A stretch of DNA of 64,000 nt from Pseudomonadota bacterium (GTDB lineage: Bacteria; Pseudomonadota; Gammaproteobacteria; Steroidobacterales; Steroidobacteraceae), in NCBI GenBank assembly GCA_023391815.1, contig JAEWAF010000073.1, positions 1-64,000 on the forward strand. The letters are read 5' to 3'. Within the stretch, counting starts at the first letter, position 1, and each line of letters opens with the position of its first letter. Position numbers and translations under genes: made by a program. The notes under the pieces were generated by a model. The model was not told where the DNA came from, ran no database searches, and was given only the letters and a program-made list of their open reading frames with translations. Below, piece after piece: positions 23,824 to 33,515 of this stretch.

Positions 23824-26442
23824 GTGAGCGTTTCGTCCGTCATGCGCATGGATACATCTGCCGAGTTTTTGAGCGGAGGCGGCGAGATGGGCGAGCTCAT
23901 TCGCGCCTTCGAATGGCAGCGCACGCCACTGGGTCCGCCCGACCGATGGCCGCAATCGTTGCGAACCGCGCTCAGAATCCTGCTCACCACCCATCATCCG
24001 GCCTGCGTTTTCTGGGGACCGGAACTCCTTTGCTTTTACAACGACGCGTACCGGAGCTCGCTCGGTCCGGAGCGGCATCCGGTCATGCTCGGTGCGCCGC
24101 TAAGGGAGGTGTGGTCCGAAACATGGTCGGTGATGGGGCCACAGATCGAGCGTGTGATGTCGGGCGCGGGCGCGACCTGGGCCGAGGACCACCTGGTCAT
24201 GATCCCGCGCTTCGGCCAACGCGAGCAGATCTATTGGACTTATAGCTTCAGCCCCATCGACGACGCGAGCGTCGCCACCACGGTCGGCGGCGTGATGGTC
24301 CTGTGCATGGAGACCACCAAGAAGGTGCGAGCCGAACGGCAGCTGGCGTTCCAGCTGGCGCTGAGCGACCGGCTGCGCAGCTTGAGCGAGGCCTCGGAAA
24401 TCATGCTGACCGCCGCGGAAATGGTCGGCCGACAACTCGGTGCCGGGCGCGTCGGTTACGGCGAGATCGAAGGATCGGGCAAGAGCGCGATCGTGGTGTG
24501 CGATTGGACCGTGCCGGGCATGGCCAGCCTCGCCGGCGCGCATCAGCTCACCGATTTCGGCGTGACTTTGGTTCGCGAGTTGCAGGCCGGTCGTACCGTG
24601 CGGCTGGAAGATGGCTTCAGCGATCCGCTGACCCGAGATACCAGCGGAAAGAATGTATATAGCGCGATTGGCGCACGCGCCAGCATCACGGTGCCGTTGA
24701 TCAAAGGCGGGCGACTCAGCGGCGCATTCTTCGTGCATCAGGCGGAGCCGCGTCACTGGACCGATGATGAAGTCACATTGGCCCGCGAAACGGCCGAGCG
24801 CACTTGGGAAGCAGTCGAACGAGCGCGCGCCCAGAATGCCCTGCGAGAGCTCAATGCCACGCTCGAGCATCGAGTCGAAGATGCCGTCGCTCAGCGCAAG
24901 CTATGGGGCGAGTTGCTGGACTCGGTGACTGCGTTGGTCGCGGCGGTCGGCAATGACTATCGATTCCTCGCGATGAACAAAGCGTATGCCGATCGATTCG
25001 AGCGTCGCCTCGGCGTGCGACCGGCGGTCGGCGACAATCTGCTGGAATTGATGAAGGTGCAACGAGAGCAGCTGGCGCTCTCCGGCAGTCGCTGGAGTCG
25101 CGCGCTGGCCGGCGAGGAATTCACGTTGATCGAGCCGGCCGCCCCGAGCGAAGGCGACTTCGATCGTCACTACGAGATCACGTACACCTCGCTGCGCAAT
25201 CCGTCGGGGCAGGTGATCGGGGCGTTTCAGTATGCGCAGGACGTGTCCGAGCGTTTGCGCGATCAGAAGCGCTTGTCCGAAGCGGAAGAGTCGTTGCGCC
25301 AATCGCAGAAGATGGAGGCCGTCGGCCAGCTCACGGGCGGCATCGCGCACGATTTCAACAATCTGCTGACGGGCATCATCGGCTCGCTCGACATGATGCA
25401 AAGGAAGCTGGCGCGCGGTCAGCAGATCGACGTGAATGCATATGTATCGGCAGCGATGACGGCCGCGAATCGGGCGGCAGCGCTGACGCATCGTTTGCTC
25501 GCGTTCTCTCGACGCCAGGCGCTCGATCCGCGCCCCGTGCACGCGAACCGATTGATTCTTGGCATGGAAGAACTGTTGCGTCGGACGCTCGGTGAGGCCA
25601 TCGCGCTGGAGTTCGTCGAGCAGTCGGATCTGTGGCTCACGCGCTGCGACCAGAATCAGCTGGAAAGCGCGCTGTTGAATCTGACCATCAACGCGCGCGA
25701 CGCGATGCCCGAAGGCGGCAAGCTCATCATCCGGACGTCCAACACGCAACTCGAGGATGCGCACGAGGCGAAGCTGCGAGATGTCATGCCGGGGGACTAT
25801 ATCGCCATCTCGGTGTGCGACAACGGCGCCGGCATGTCGCCGGAAGTGATGAGTCGCGCCTTCGATCCTTTTTTTACCACCAAGCCCATCGGTCAGGGCA
25901 CCGGGCTCGGGTTGTCGATGATCTATGGCTTCACCCGGCAATCCGGCGGCTACGCGAAAATCCAGTCGGAAGTGGGCAAGGGCACGACGGTCAAGTTGTA
26001 TCTGCCGCGCTATCACGGCGAGCACGAGTTGTCGCAGGAGCCGGATCCGGCGCCAGTCACGATGCCGACTGCCGCTCATGAGGAAGTCGTTCTGGTCGTC
26101 GAAGATGAGCAGGTGGTGCGCGATCTGGTCGTCGATCTGCTCGCCGAAATGGGCTATCGGTCGCTGCAGGCAGTCGATGGCCCGAGCGGGCTCGCGATTC
26201 TGCTGTCCGATGCGCGGATCGATTTATTGATTTCGGATGTCGGCCTGCCCGGCTTCAACGGACGTCAGCTCGCGGACGCGGCCTGTGCGCATCGACCCGA
26301 ACTGAAAGTGCTGTTCATCACCGGTTATGCGCACGACGCCGCGGTGAGCAACGATCTGCTCGCGCCAGGGATGCAGATGATCACCAAGCCGTTCGCGCTG
26401 GAAACATTGGCGGAACGCATCCGCGACATGATTGAAAGTTAG
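23824..26442 (+). CDS. Hybrid sensor histidine kinase (PAS-GAF-PAS-HisKA-HATPase-REC)
   Basis: An 872-residue soluble kinase. A PAS-like domain (~15-165, with FEWQRTPLGPPDRWPQSL, common in bacteriophytochrome-like hybrid kinases) is followed by a GAF domain (~170-330), a coiled coil, a second PAS (~355-480), HisKA with GGIAHDFNNLL (His near 515), a HATPase with LLNLTINARDAMPEGG and TGLGLSMIYGF, and a C-terminal receiver (~755-872) with Asp in LLISDVGLPG. No transmembrane region, so it senses an internal cue. It has no DNA-binding partner next to it. The GTG at 23824 is arbitrary; ATGs at 23842 and 23848 are equally possible. Confidence 0.88.
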   Translation: MSVSSVMRMDTSAEFLSGGGEMGELIRAFEWQRTPLGPPDRWPQSLRTALRILLTTHHPACVFWGPELLCFYNDAYRSSLGPERHPVMLGAPLREVWSETWSVMGPQIERVMSGAGATWAEDHLVMIPRFGQREQIYWTYSFSPIDDASVATTVGGVMVLCMETTKKVRAERQLAFQLALSDRLRSLSEASEIMLTAAEMVGRQLGAGRVGYGEIEGSGKSAIVVCDWTVPGMASLAGAHQLTDFGVTLVRELQAGRTVRLEDGFSDPLTRDTSGKNVYSAIGARASITVPLIKGGRLSGAFFVHQAEPRHWTDDEVTLARETAERTWEAVERARAQNALRELNATLEHRVEDAVAQRKLWGELLDSVTALVAAVGNDYRFLAMNKAYADRFERRLGVRPAVGDNLLELMKVQREQLALSGSRWSRALAGEEFTLIEPAAPSEGDFDRHYEITYTSLRNPSGQVIGAFQYAQDVSERLRDQKRLSEAEESLRQSQKMEAVGQLTGGIAHDFNNLLTGIIGSLDMMQRKLARGQQIDVNAYVSAAMTAANRAAALTHRLLAFSRRQALDPRPVHANRLILGMEELLRRTLGEAIALEFVEQSDLWLTRCDQNQLESALLNLTINARDAMPEGGKLIIRTSNTQLEDAHEAKLRDVMPGDYIAISVCDNGAGMSPEVMSRAFDPFFTTKPIGQGTGLGLSMIYGFTRQSGGYAKIQSEVGKGTTVKLYLPRYHGEHELSQEPDPAPVTMPTAAHEEVVLVVEDEQVVRDLVVDLLAEMGYRSLQAVDGPSGLAILLSDARIDLLISDVGLPGFNGRQLADAACAHRPELKVLFITGYAHDAAVSNDLLAPGMQMITKPFALETLAERIRDMIES

Positions 26443-26445
26443 CGT

Positions 26446-27069
26446 TCAGCGCGGCTCCTTCGCAGGCACGAGCGCCGATACGGTCAGGCGAGGCGACCCG
26501 ATATTCCCAAACGACGACAAGCAGGCGTTCGTTTTGTCTTTGACGATCCGCACCGACATGCGCGGCAGGATTTGCCGGCGCAGCTGCTGAACCAGCTCGC
26601 AGTCGCCTCGTTCCAGTCGCATCTCGCGATGTCGAGCGAACGACACCTCTTTCCACACGGCGGGAAAGCGCTCCAGATCCGCGCTGCCGGGGAGTTGCTC
26701 GCCATTCACGCGCGCGACCAGCTGATCCTTGGCGTCGTAGCTGGTGAGCTCGCTGATGTTCTCATCGGATGCGATCACCGGCGACTGCATCGAAATTTGA
26801 AACCGGGCGATGGCGAGCTGCTCGTCGCAGGCGTAACTCTGCAAATGCAGGTTGTCACGAGCGCCGACGGTGCGCAGGATGATCTCCAGCTTGTCTTCCA
26901 GGCTTCGGCAAGAATAAGTCGTGCCATAGCCGTGATACTCGAAATTCAGCTGCTGCGCTTTCCAGACGGCGATGACTTGCTCGTCGGTCGAGTTGGCAAA
27001 GACCGCCGCCGGAGCCAGGGAGAGCAGCGCGGCGAGTTTCACTCGCGCCGATTGGACATGGGCGGTCAT
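26446..27069 (-). CDS. Secreted protein coupled to the patatin gene
   Basis: A 207-residue protein with a probable signal peptide (residues ~1-25, ending AVFA-N). The mature part has four scattered Cys residues (in SCRSLED, SYACDEQ, GDCELV and NACLSS) suitable for two disulfides, and alternating strands and helices. I do not recognise the family. Its ATG overlaps the stop of the large patatin gene (27067-27071), so the two are translated together; a chaperone or immunity-like role toward the lipase is a speculation only. Confidence 0.65.
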   Translation of the reverse strand: MTAHVQSARVKLAALLSLAPAAVFANSTDEQVIAVWKAQQLNFEYHGYGTTYSCRSLEDKLEIILRTVGARDNLHLQSYACDEQLAIARFQISMQSPVIASDENISELTSYDAKDQLVARVNGEQLPGSADLERFPAVWKEVSFARHREMRLERGDCELVQQLRRQILPRMSVRIVKDKTNACLSSFGNIGSPRLTVSALVPAKEPR

Positions 27070-29924
27070 CAGTCCTCACTCGTGGTCCTGCGTTCCTGGA
27101 ACGCGCGGCGTTTCCGATTCGGGCTCATGTAGCTCGAGACGCGCGCGAAGAAATCGGCGAAATCCTGAGGGCTCGAGCCGCGCAGGATCTGCTCGAGCGA
27201 ATGGAAGCCGAGCGCCCGATAGCTCTCGAACTGCGACTCGCTGAACCACTGGTCGCTGGTGGGCTCATGCGGGAAGGAGTCGACCGTGCGGGCATAGCTG
27301 TACACGTCGTACGGTACCGGATGCTCGCCTCGTCCGCGCAGTGTGGGCTTGATGTACAGCAGCCGACCGGGCGGGGTGCCCTTATCGACGGCGTCGTAGT
27401 CGATGCGCGCGACCGCGCAGTACAGTCCCTGCCTGGCGGAGCTGTTGGGATAGATCTCGATCTCCTTCTCGAACTTGATCGGGATGCCGAAGTCGATGCG
27501 GATCTTGCGAATCGCGTTACCCAGGTCGCCGAGCTTCGCCTCCGGATCGCAACCGGCGTCGCTGACCATGATGTACCGGCATCGGCGGAGCACCACTTCA
27601 TACAGGCCGAGATTGTCGAAATGGCCACCATCGGACAGGTTCACATATTTGAAGTCCGGCGTGGTGTAGCCGAACAACTCGCCCAGCATCGGTGACAGAG
27701 CTTGGCGAGGGCCGGGCAGGTGAAAGGCCTTCTCGCCCTGCGCGTTGGTGTTGCCCAGCCACGCACCCAGACGAACGTTGAATAGAGACATCACGAACGC
27801 TAGCGCCGGCGATGAGCAATAACCCATGTGAGGATTCGCGGCGGCACCCGAGATTGTCACGGCCGTGCCGAGTGAGATGCCGCCCTGGCCGCCGTACAGT
27901 TCCGACGCGCGATAGCCTTCGTGAAAGTTGCCGCAGTAGTAAGGCGTGATCGAGAACGACTCGGCCTTCCGTTCCTGCCACGCGAGCTTGCCGTCGCGAA
28001 GCAGATTCAGCGTGACATTGATCAGCGGCAACAGGCGCTGCGCCCCCTTGCTCGGACGCAGCTTGTGCATGCGAAGGTTGTCGGAGGCATCGAAGCCGGT
28101 GAACGGATCGGGCTTGCGGTCGGTGTGAGATGCGCCGAGGTACGCACGCACCAGCCGATTGCGATAGAAGCCGTGCAACGAGAAACGATTGATGTTGACG
28201 ACCAGGCCCATCACCAGCGCCGCGCCCAGGAAGATACTCGGCAGCGCCCAGAACCATTCGAATCCGGTGTGTTGCAAGTTGTCCTGACGCAGCATGGGAT
28301 CGGTGAAGATCTTTTCGGCGGTGACGTTCGAGTTGGTCACGATCCAGCCGCCGAGCGTCGCCGTCGCCCACGACATCACCAGCACGACGCAGACCACGAA
28401 GATCGGCGCCGCCAGCGCCAGTCCCACCCGTTGCATGATCGAAGGTTCCTCGGGGGTGGTCGTCGCGGTCTTGTCGCGGCTGCCGAGCAAAGCCGCCGCG
28501 ATGCCTGAGATACCGCCGGCCGCGGCAACGAGCGGTTTCGCCGCATTGGAGATCTTGTCGAACAGAAACTGACCGAACAAACACAACGTGGTGACGACGA
28601 TCCAACCGAGCGCGATCGCGAGAATCCAGCCCGACAGTCGTGCCCACCATTCGCGGTCGCCGTCATTCACCAGCGCCGGCTTGGCGCCGGTGACGAACGT
28701 TTCGCTCATGCTCGCCAGGCCGACGAACAGTGTCCGCGCCAACAGATACAACGCGAGCAGCACCGGCAACGTCAGCATTACATACAAGCCGGGATGATCA
28801 TAGAACGGCAGCAGCAGGCCGCGGATCACCATTGCCAGCACGAAAGAGATGGCCAAGCCGGAAATCAGTAACGCACCGAACTCGAACTTGCCGGTGTGCA
28901 CGCATTCCGCCGGAATGTCATGGCGCAATCGATACAACAGTTCCACGACAAGCCAGCCGATCAGCGGGATCACCGTGCACCAGAGCACCGAGAACATCAG
29001 GATCGGGGAGTTGCCCGCCGACCAGAACGGCGCGTCGAGCACGACGGCCGGATCGTTTGCATAGCCGAGCCCGGTGAATGAGAGCAGCGACGCCGCAGCG
29101 ATCACCGGCAATACACACAACAACGAATAGCGTGCCGATGGTGTATCGGGATCGCGCACGAACCTGCGGTGATAGTAAATGGAGAAGCTCGCCAGCAACT
29201 CAACGATCACCGACGCGTATAGCAGCGACTTGCCGAAACTCGGGCTGACTGTGCTCTGGACTACCAGATACACGCCTTGCGGAACCACGACGAGCGCCGC
29301 CAACAGCGGAACGATCACCAGCCAGTTGAGCAACAGGTTGCGCACGAAGATGGCCGCGGCCGTCCACGTGTCGGCGGAGAAAAGGCCGAGGCGCGGCGTG
29401 AGATAGTTGCTGAACTGGCGCAAATGGTCGACGGTCTTCGGCTCGGGCGCGAGCGGATTCACCGGCTGCTCGGGCCGCCCGCCGAGATCCTGAAACACTT
29501 CTTTGGCGGTGCCCGCGTCCTGCTGTTGCCGATGGACCCAGGCCTGCAACCAGCTGGCGATGTAACCGCCGCCGGACACGCTGGACAGATAGTCGAACTC
29601 CGGCAGCAGCTTGTTCTTCGCCAGCGATTGCAGCACGCCCAGGTTGAAGGTTGCGCTGCGAATACCGCCACCCGACAGACATAGCGCCGACAAGGGTGGC
29701 TGCGCCTTGCTCGTGTCCGTATCGGCATCGATGGTGCCGATCATCTGAAACAACTCACGAAGATTGTCCTGGTACTGCGCATCGGTGCCGGCATCGTCCG
29801 GTCGGTCGGGGTCGAATTTCGCCGGTTGAAACTGCCGGCTCGCGCAGTACTCCGGGCGCAACGCCTGCAGCTCGCGCCATAGCGCTTCGTTGAATGTGGC
29901 GCGCTCGTGATTCGGCTCTGACAT
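27069..29924 (-). CDS. Large patatin-like phospholipase with transmembrane helices
   Basis: A 951-residue protein. The patatin lipase domain is split: residues ~75-130 carry the oxyanion motif SGGGIRS (85-90) and the nucleophile in SSVSGGG (Ser117, with Ser replacing the first Gly of GxSxG). The catalytic Asp is in NLSDGGHFDNLG far downstream (~residue 785). Between them, ~190-560 holds about eight to ten hydrophobic helices, so the lipase seems to be built around a membrane domain. AAGGA stands before the ATG at 29924. The product probably deacylates membrane lipids. It is followed by an overlapping secreted-protein gene. Confidence 0.85.
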   Translation of the reverse strand: MSEPNHERATFNEALWRELQALRPEYCASRQFQPAKFDPDRPDDAGTDAQYQDNLRELFQMIGTIDADTDTSKAQPPLSALCLSGGGIRSATFNLGVLQSLAKNKLLPEFDYLSSVSGGGYIASWLQAWVHRQQQDAGTAKEVFQDLGGRPEQPVNPLAPEPKTVDHLRQFSNYLTPRLGLFSADTWTAAAIFVRNLLLNWLVIVPLLAALVVVPQGVYLVVQSTVSPSFGKSLLYASVIVELLASFSIYYHRRFVRDPDTPSARYSLLCVLPVIAAASLLSFTGLGYANDPAVVLDAPFWSAGNSPILMFSVLWCTVIPLIGWLVVELLYRLRHDIPAECVHTGKFEFGALLISGLAISFVLAMVIRGLLLPFYDHPGLYVMLTLPVLLALYLLARTLFVGLASMSETFVTGAKPALVNDGDREWWARLSGWILAIALGWIVVTTLCLFGQFLFDKISNAAKPLVAAAGGISGIAAALLGSRDKTATTTPEEPSIMQRVGLALAAPIFVVCVVLVMSWATATLGGWIVTNSNVTAEKIFTDPMLRQDNLQHTGFEWFWALPSIFLGAALVMGLVVNINRFSLHGFYRNRLVRAYLGASHTDRKPDPFTGFDASDNLRMHKLRPSKGAQRLLPLINVTLNLLRDGKLAWQERKAESFSITPYYCGNFHEGYRASELYGGQGGISLGTAVTISGAAANPHMGYCSSPALAFVMSLFNVRLGAWLGNTNAQGEKAFHLPGPRQALSPMLGELFGYTTPDFKYVNLSDGGHFDNLGLYEVVLRRCRYIMVSDAGCDPEAKLGDLGNAIRKIRIDFGIPIKFEKEIEIYPNSSARQGLYCAVARIDYDAVDKGTPPGRLLYIKPTLRGRGEHPVPYDVYSYARTVDSFPHEPTSDQWFSESQFESYRALGFHSLEQILRGSSPQDFADFFARVSSYMSPNRKRRAFQERRTTSED

Positions 29925-30007
29925 AGCGGATTCCTTCGCTGAATATTTGTTCTTGGACTGCCCTGCAGACTGTAGCACGGGCAGTTGTTGTTGCCCGCGA
30001 TCCGCGT

Positions 30008-30037
30008 TTGCGAACTCATGCTGCGGCGATCTATTTT
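30008..30037 (+). promoter_or_regulatory. Candidate sigma70 promoter
   Basis: TTGCGA (30008-30013) and TATTTT (30032-30037) are 18 bases apart, about 50 bases before the rightward gene at 30087, in the gap divergent from the patatin gene. Confidence 0.35.
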
Positions 30038-30086
30038 ATGCGGGCTCGACGGATGCCGGGTCCCGGGGTGACGAAGGGGAGATGTC

Positions 30087-31154
30087 ATGAGCGAGCGCGG
30101 TCATCGACGACGCATCAGTGACGGCGGCCTGATTCTGATCACCATGACCGTCACGATCCTGCTGTGTGCCCTCTGGGTCGCGGCCTCGGCCGAGGCGACC
30201 GAACCCTGGAAGGTGCCACGCACCGCCGATGGCCAGCCGGATCTGCAGGGAGTCTGGACCAACGCAACCATCACGCCGCTGGAGCGTCCAAAAGAATTCG
30301 GCGAGCGCCTGGTCATCAGCGCCGAAGAAGCCCGGACCATCGAATCTCAGAATCAGCAATTCAACGATGAGGCGGACGCGCCCACCGACCCCAAGACCCG
30401 CACGCAGGATCTACCGAACAGCTGCGGCCTGGGATTCACCGGCGCCGACTGCGGTTATAACAACTTCTGGATCGATCGCGGCCAGAGCGTGGTCGAAGTG
30501 AACGGCGAGCGCCGCAGCTCATTGATCGTCGAGCCCAAGGATGGGCGGGTGCCGCTGACGCCGGAACGGCAGAAGATGCTCACCGAGCGTTACATGATGA
30601 TGCGGACCAACTTCGACGGGCCCGAAGTACGGCCGCTGGCGGAACGCTGCCTGCTGGCGTTCGGCTCGAGCTCGGGGCCGCCCATGTTGCCGGTCCTTTA
30701 TAACAATCATTACCAGATCGTGCAGAGCCGGGACACGGTGCTGATCCTGGTGGAGATGGTGCACGACGCACGCATCGTTCGTCTGAATGCCAGGCCGAGC
30801 GGCGTGCCGAAATGGATGGGCGATTCCGTCGGCCATTGGGAAGGCGACACGCTGGTGGTGGAGACCACCAACTTCACCGACCAGGAATCGTTCCGAGGCT
30901 CGACGCCGAAGATGAAGATCACCGAGCGCTTCACGCGCGTCGGCCCGGACAAAATCAACTATCGCGTGACGCTCGACGATCCCGCCGCGTTCTCACAAGC
31001 GTGGACCGCGGAGTATCCGTTCTACGCGACCAACGAGCCGATCTACGAATACGCCTGTCACGAAGGAAACTACGCGCTGCCCGGCATCCTTGCCGGTGCG
31101 CGTGAAGACGAGAAGCGAAAGTTGCAGGCGGCCGCCCCCAGCGGGGGTAAGTAA
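30087..31154 (+). CDS. Secreted protein of unknown function (GQPDLQGVW family)
   Basis: A 355-residue exported protein. The signal segment (residues ~12-37, ending AEA-TE) is followed by PWKVPRTADGQPDLQGVWTN, a beginning I associate with a large set of uncharacterised secreted proteins of Acidobacteria and some proteobacteria. Later landmarks are RCLLAFGSSSGPPMLPVLYN, VGHWEGDTLVVETTNFTD and a C-terminal YACHEGNYAL. Two Cys pairs could form disulfides. No catalytic motif stands out. GGGGAG precedes the ATG, and the stop is directly next to the stop of the convergent binding-protein gene. Confidence 0.7.
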   Translation: MSERGHRRRISDGGLILITMTVTILLCALWVAASAEATEPWKVPRTADGQPDLQGVWTNATITPLERPKEFGERLVISAEEARTIESQNQQFNDEADAPTDPKTRTQDLPNSCGLGFTGADCGYNNFWIDRGQSVVEVNGERRSSLIVEPKDGRVPLTPERQKMLTERYMMMRTNFDGPEVRPLAERCLLAFGSSSGPPMLPVLYNNHYQIVQSRDTVLILVEMVHDARIVRLNARPSGVPKWMGDSVGHWEGDTLVVETTNFTDQESFRGSTPKMKITERFTRVGPDKINYRVTLDDPAAFSQAWTAEYPFYATNEPIYEYACHEGNYALPGILAGAREDEKRKLQAAAPSGGK

Positions 31155-32189
31155 TCAGGGCTTGGCTTCGCGCTTCAACAAATCATCGATGGTGATGCCG
31201 ACTTCGGGTACGCCGCCGAACACCGTGCCCAGGCGGTTTTCATTGAAATGCCCAAGCGCCGTCTTCGCGGCCTGCTCGGGTAGCGCGACGAAGCCCACAT
31301 CGGCCGCGAGCGCCGGGCCTTCGGTCAGGTAGTACTCGATCAGCGCGCGCACTTCGGGCCGCTGCGCCGACTTGTCGCTCACATAGATGAACAGCGGGCG
31401 CGAGAGCGGCTGATACGTGCCGTCGACGACCGCCGCGTTGCTCGGCAGGACCTGCGTGCCATCGGCTTTCTCGATCGGCACCGCACGCATGCGTTCTTTG
31501 TGACCGATGTAATAGGCGAAGCCGAAGTAGCCGAGCGCGTTCTTGTTGCTCTCCACGCCTTGCACCAGCACGTTGTCGTCTTCGCTCGCGGTGTAATCGC
31601 CCCGGCTGGATTTCGCTTTGCCGGTCACCGCTTCGGTGAAGTAATCGAACGTGCCCGAATCGGCGCCGGGGCCGAACAGCATCAGCGGCGCATCGGGCCA
31701 CTCGGGACGCACTTGATTCCAGCGCGTGACCTGACCTTGCGCGGCCGGCTCCCATATCTTTTTCAGGTCGGCGACGGTCAGCGATTTCACCCAATCGTTC
31801 TTGGGATTGACCACCACGGTGATGGCGTCGAACGCGATCGGCAGCTCGATGAAGTTGATGCCGGCCGCGCGGCACATCTCGATCTCTTCGGAGAGGATGG
31901 GACGGGATGCATTGGAAATATCGATGTCGCCGCGACACAGTTTCTTGAAGCCGCCGCCGGTGCCGGACAGGCCGACCGTCACGCGCACCGCGCCCCGTTG
32001 CTGAGCCTGGAACTCTTCAGCGACCGCTTCGGCGATCGGGAACACCGTGCTCGAGCCGTCGATGCGAATCACCGGCGTGTCCCGGCCCATGCGGGCATTC
32101 GGGCTCGATCCCTCCTGCTTGCCACAGCCGGCCAATACCATGCTGAGCTGAGCTGCGAGCGCCAGTATCGCCAGACGCCGTGTGTTCAT
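31155..32189 (-). CDS. pstS: PstS-family phosphate-binding lipoprotein
   Basis: A 344-residue periplasmic binding protein: lipobox LAGC (Cys22), then IDGSSTVFPIAEAVAEEF, VGLSGTGGGFKKLCRGDIDISNASR and PGADSGTFDYF, the phosphate-contacting Ser/Thr/Asp/Arg blocks of the PstS/SphX group. It would capture phosphate for a Pst ABC transporter, but no pstCAB or phoU is adjacent, so it is either an orphan high-affinity binder or serves a distant transporter. No Pho box was recognised by eye. Confidence 0.85.
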   Translation of the reverse strand: MNTRRLAILALAAQLSMVLAGCGKQEGSSPNARMGRDTPVIRIDGSSTVFPIAEAVAEEFQAQQRGAVRVTVGLSGTGGGFKKLCRGDIDISNASRPILSEEIEMCRAAGINFIELPIAFDAITVVVNPKNDWVKSLTVADLKKIWEPAAQGQVTRWNQVRPEWPDAPLMLFGPGADSGTFDYFTEAVTGKAKSSRGDYTASEDDNVLVQGVESNKNALGYFGFAYYIGHKERMRAVPIEKADGTQVLPSNAAVVDGTYQPLSRPLFIYVSDKSAQRPEVRALIEYYLTEGPALAADVGFVALPEQAAKTALGHFNENRLGTVFGGVPEVGITIDDLLKREAKP

Positions 32190-32372
32190 GAGCCGGACCC
32201 CGTCAATGGAAAAGCGCGATTTTGCGGGAAACGCACGCCGATGTCTTCCTACACGGCGAACCGGGTTGGCGCGGCGAGCGTTGCGTCCCCGGATCGGGTG
32301 CGTTCATCCGATGCGCGAGTGACAGGAGCGCGGCGATCGCCGACCCCGCGTCGGCAATGGTCGAGAACGGGT

Positions 32373-33506
32373 ATGAAACGTCGCGACAAATGGCTGATAG
32401 CGATCGCCGTGGTGGCGATCGTCGCCATAGCGATCCGCCTCGCGTTACCGCCTGTCGTGCGTGACTACATCAACGACAAACTGAAAGCGGTGCAGGGCTA
32501 TGACGCTCACATCGGCACCGTCCATCTTGCGTTGATTCGCGGCGCCTACGTCATCGACGACATCAGAATCCAGAAGACCGGCGCGGGCCAGCCTCTACCG
32601 TTCTTCAGCTGCGATCACCTCGACTTGTCGGTCGAGTGGCCCAGCCTGGTACACGGCTCGCTGGTGGCCAGGGCCGAATTCTTCAATCCGCAACTGATCG
32701 TTGCGGCCGAAAAGGAAAAGAAACCTCCCAAGGGCACCGTCCAGACGCTGGCGGACCGGTTCGAGCAATTGTTCCCATTCAAGTTCAACACGGTGCGGGT
32801 CCACAACGGCACCGTGACTTTCACCGCTCCCGGGATTCGCAGCAACGATGCGATCAAAGCGACCGGCGTCGAAGCCGAGGTGAGCAATCTCACCAACGTG
32901 GTGGACAAAGGTAAGGAATCGTTCGCCGACTATCGCGTCGACGCGCACGTGCTCGACGGCGGCAGTGTCGAGATCACCGGTAGCGTCAATCCGTTGGGTA
33001 AGCAGCCGACGTTCGATGTGCACCTTCAATTGCGTAACGTGCAGCTGCCGCAGTTGAATCCGTGGCTGAACCAATACATCAAGGCGAAAGCGGCGTCCGG
33101 CAACTTCGAGCTGTACATGGAGCTTGCCGCCGCCGATGGCAAGTTCCAGGGCTACGCCAAGCCCATCCTCGAGAACGTCAACATGGCGACCAGCGAGCCG
33201 GAACAGAATGCGCTGAAGCGGATCTGGGAAGGAGTGGTCGACTTCGCGGCCAATGTGCTCGAGAACGAGCGCACCGGCCAGGTCGCAGCGCGCATTCCGT
33301 TCTCCGGCACGATACAAAAACCAACGACCAGCCTGCTCGAAACCATCGTGAGCGTCTTGCACAACGCGTTCGTCAGCTCGTTCGCACGTTCGCTCGAAGG
33401 CAGCGTTTCGGTGCGCTCGGTGCGCGAGAATCTGAAACAGGTGGGCGAGCCGGCCGATCGGAAGCAGGAGGACAACCAGCAGAAAAAGCAGGGCTCCGCC
33501 AAGTAG
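32373..33506 (+). CDS. DUF748 (AsmA-like) envelope protein
   Basis: A 377-residue protein anchored by one N-terminal helix (residues ~6-25) with a beta-rich periplasmic part. HIGTVHLALIRGAYVIDDI and the strand repeats of ~10-20 residues match DUF748, a relative of AsmA-type proteins that bridge the inner and outer membranes. The C-terminal ~35 residues are Lys/Gln-rich. The ATG at 32373 directly precedes the membrane helix; the long in-frame extension to 31500 is antisense to pstS. No strong Shine-Dalgarno site is visible. It converges on the rhamnose kinase gene. Confidence 0.78.
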   Translation: MKRRDKWLIAIAVVAIVAIAIRLALPPVVRDYINDKLKAVQGYDAHIGTVHLALIRGAYVIDDIRIQKTGAGQPLPFFSCDHLDLSVEWPSLVHGSLVARAEFFNPQLIVAAEKEKKPPKGTVQTLADRFEQLFPFKFNTVRVHNGTVTFTAPGIRSNDAIKATGVEAEVSNLTNVVDKGKESFADYRVDAHVLDGGSVEITGSVNPLGKQPTFDVHLQLRNVQLPQLNPWLNQYIKAKAASGNFELYMELAAADGKFQGYAKPILENVNMATSEPEQNALKRIWEGVVDFAANVLENERTGQVAARIPFSGTIQKPTTSLLETIVSVLHNAFVSSFARSLEGSVSVRSVRENLKQVGEPADRKQEDNQQKKQGSAK

Positions 33507-33515
33507 CCGAGCGAA

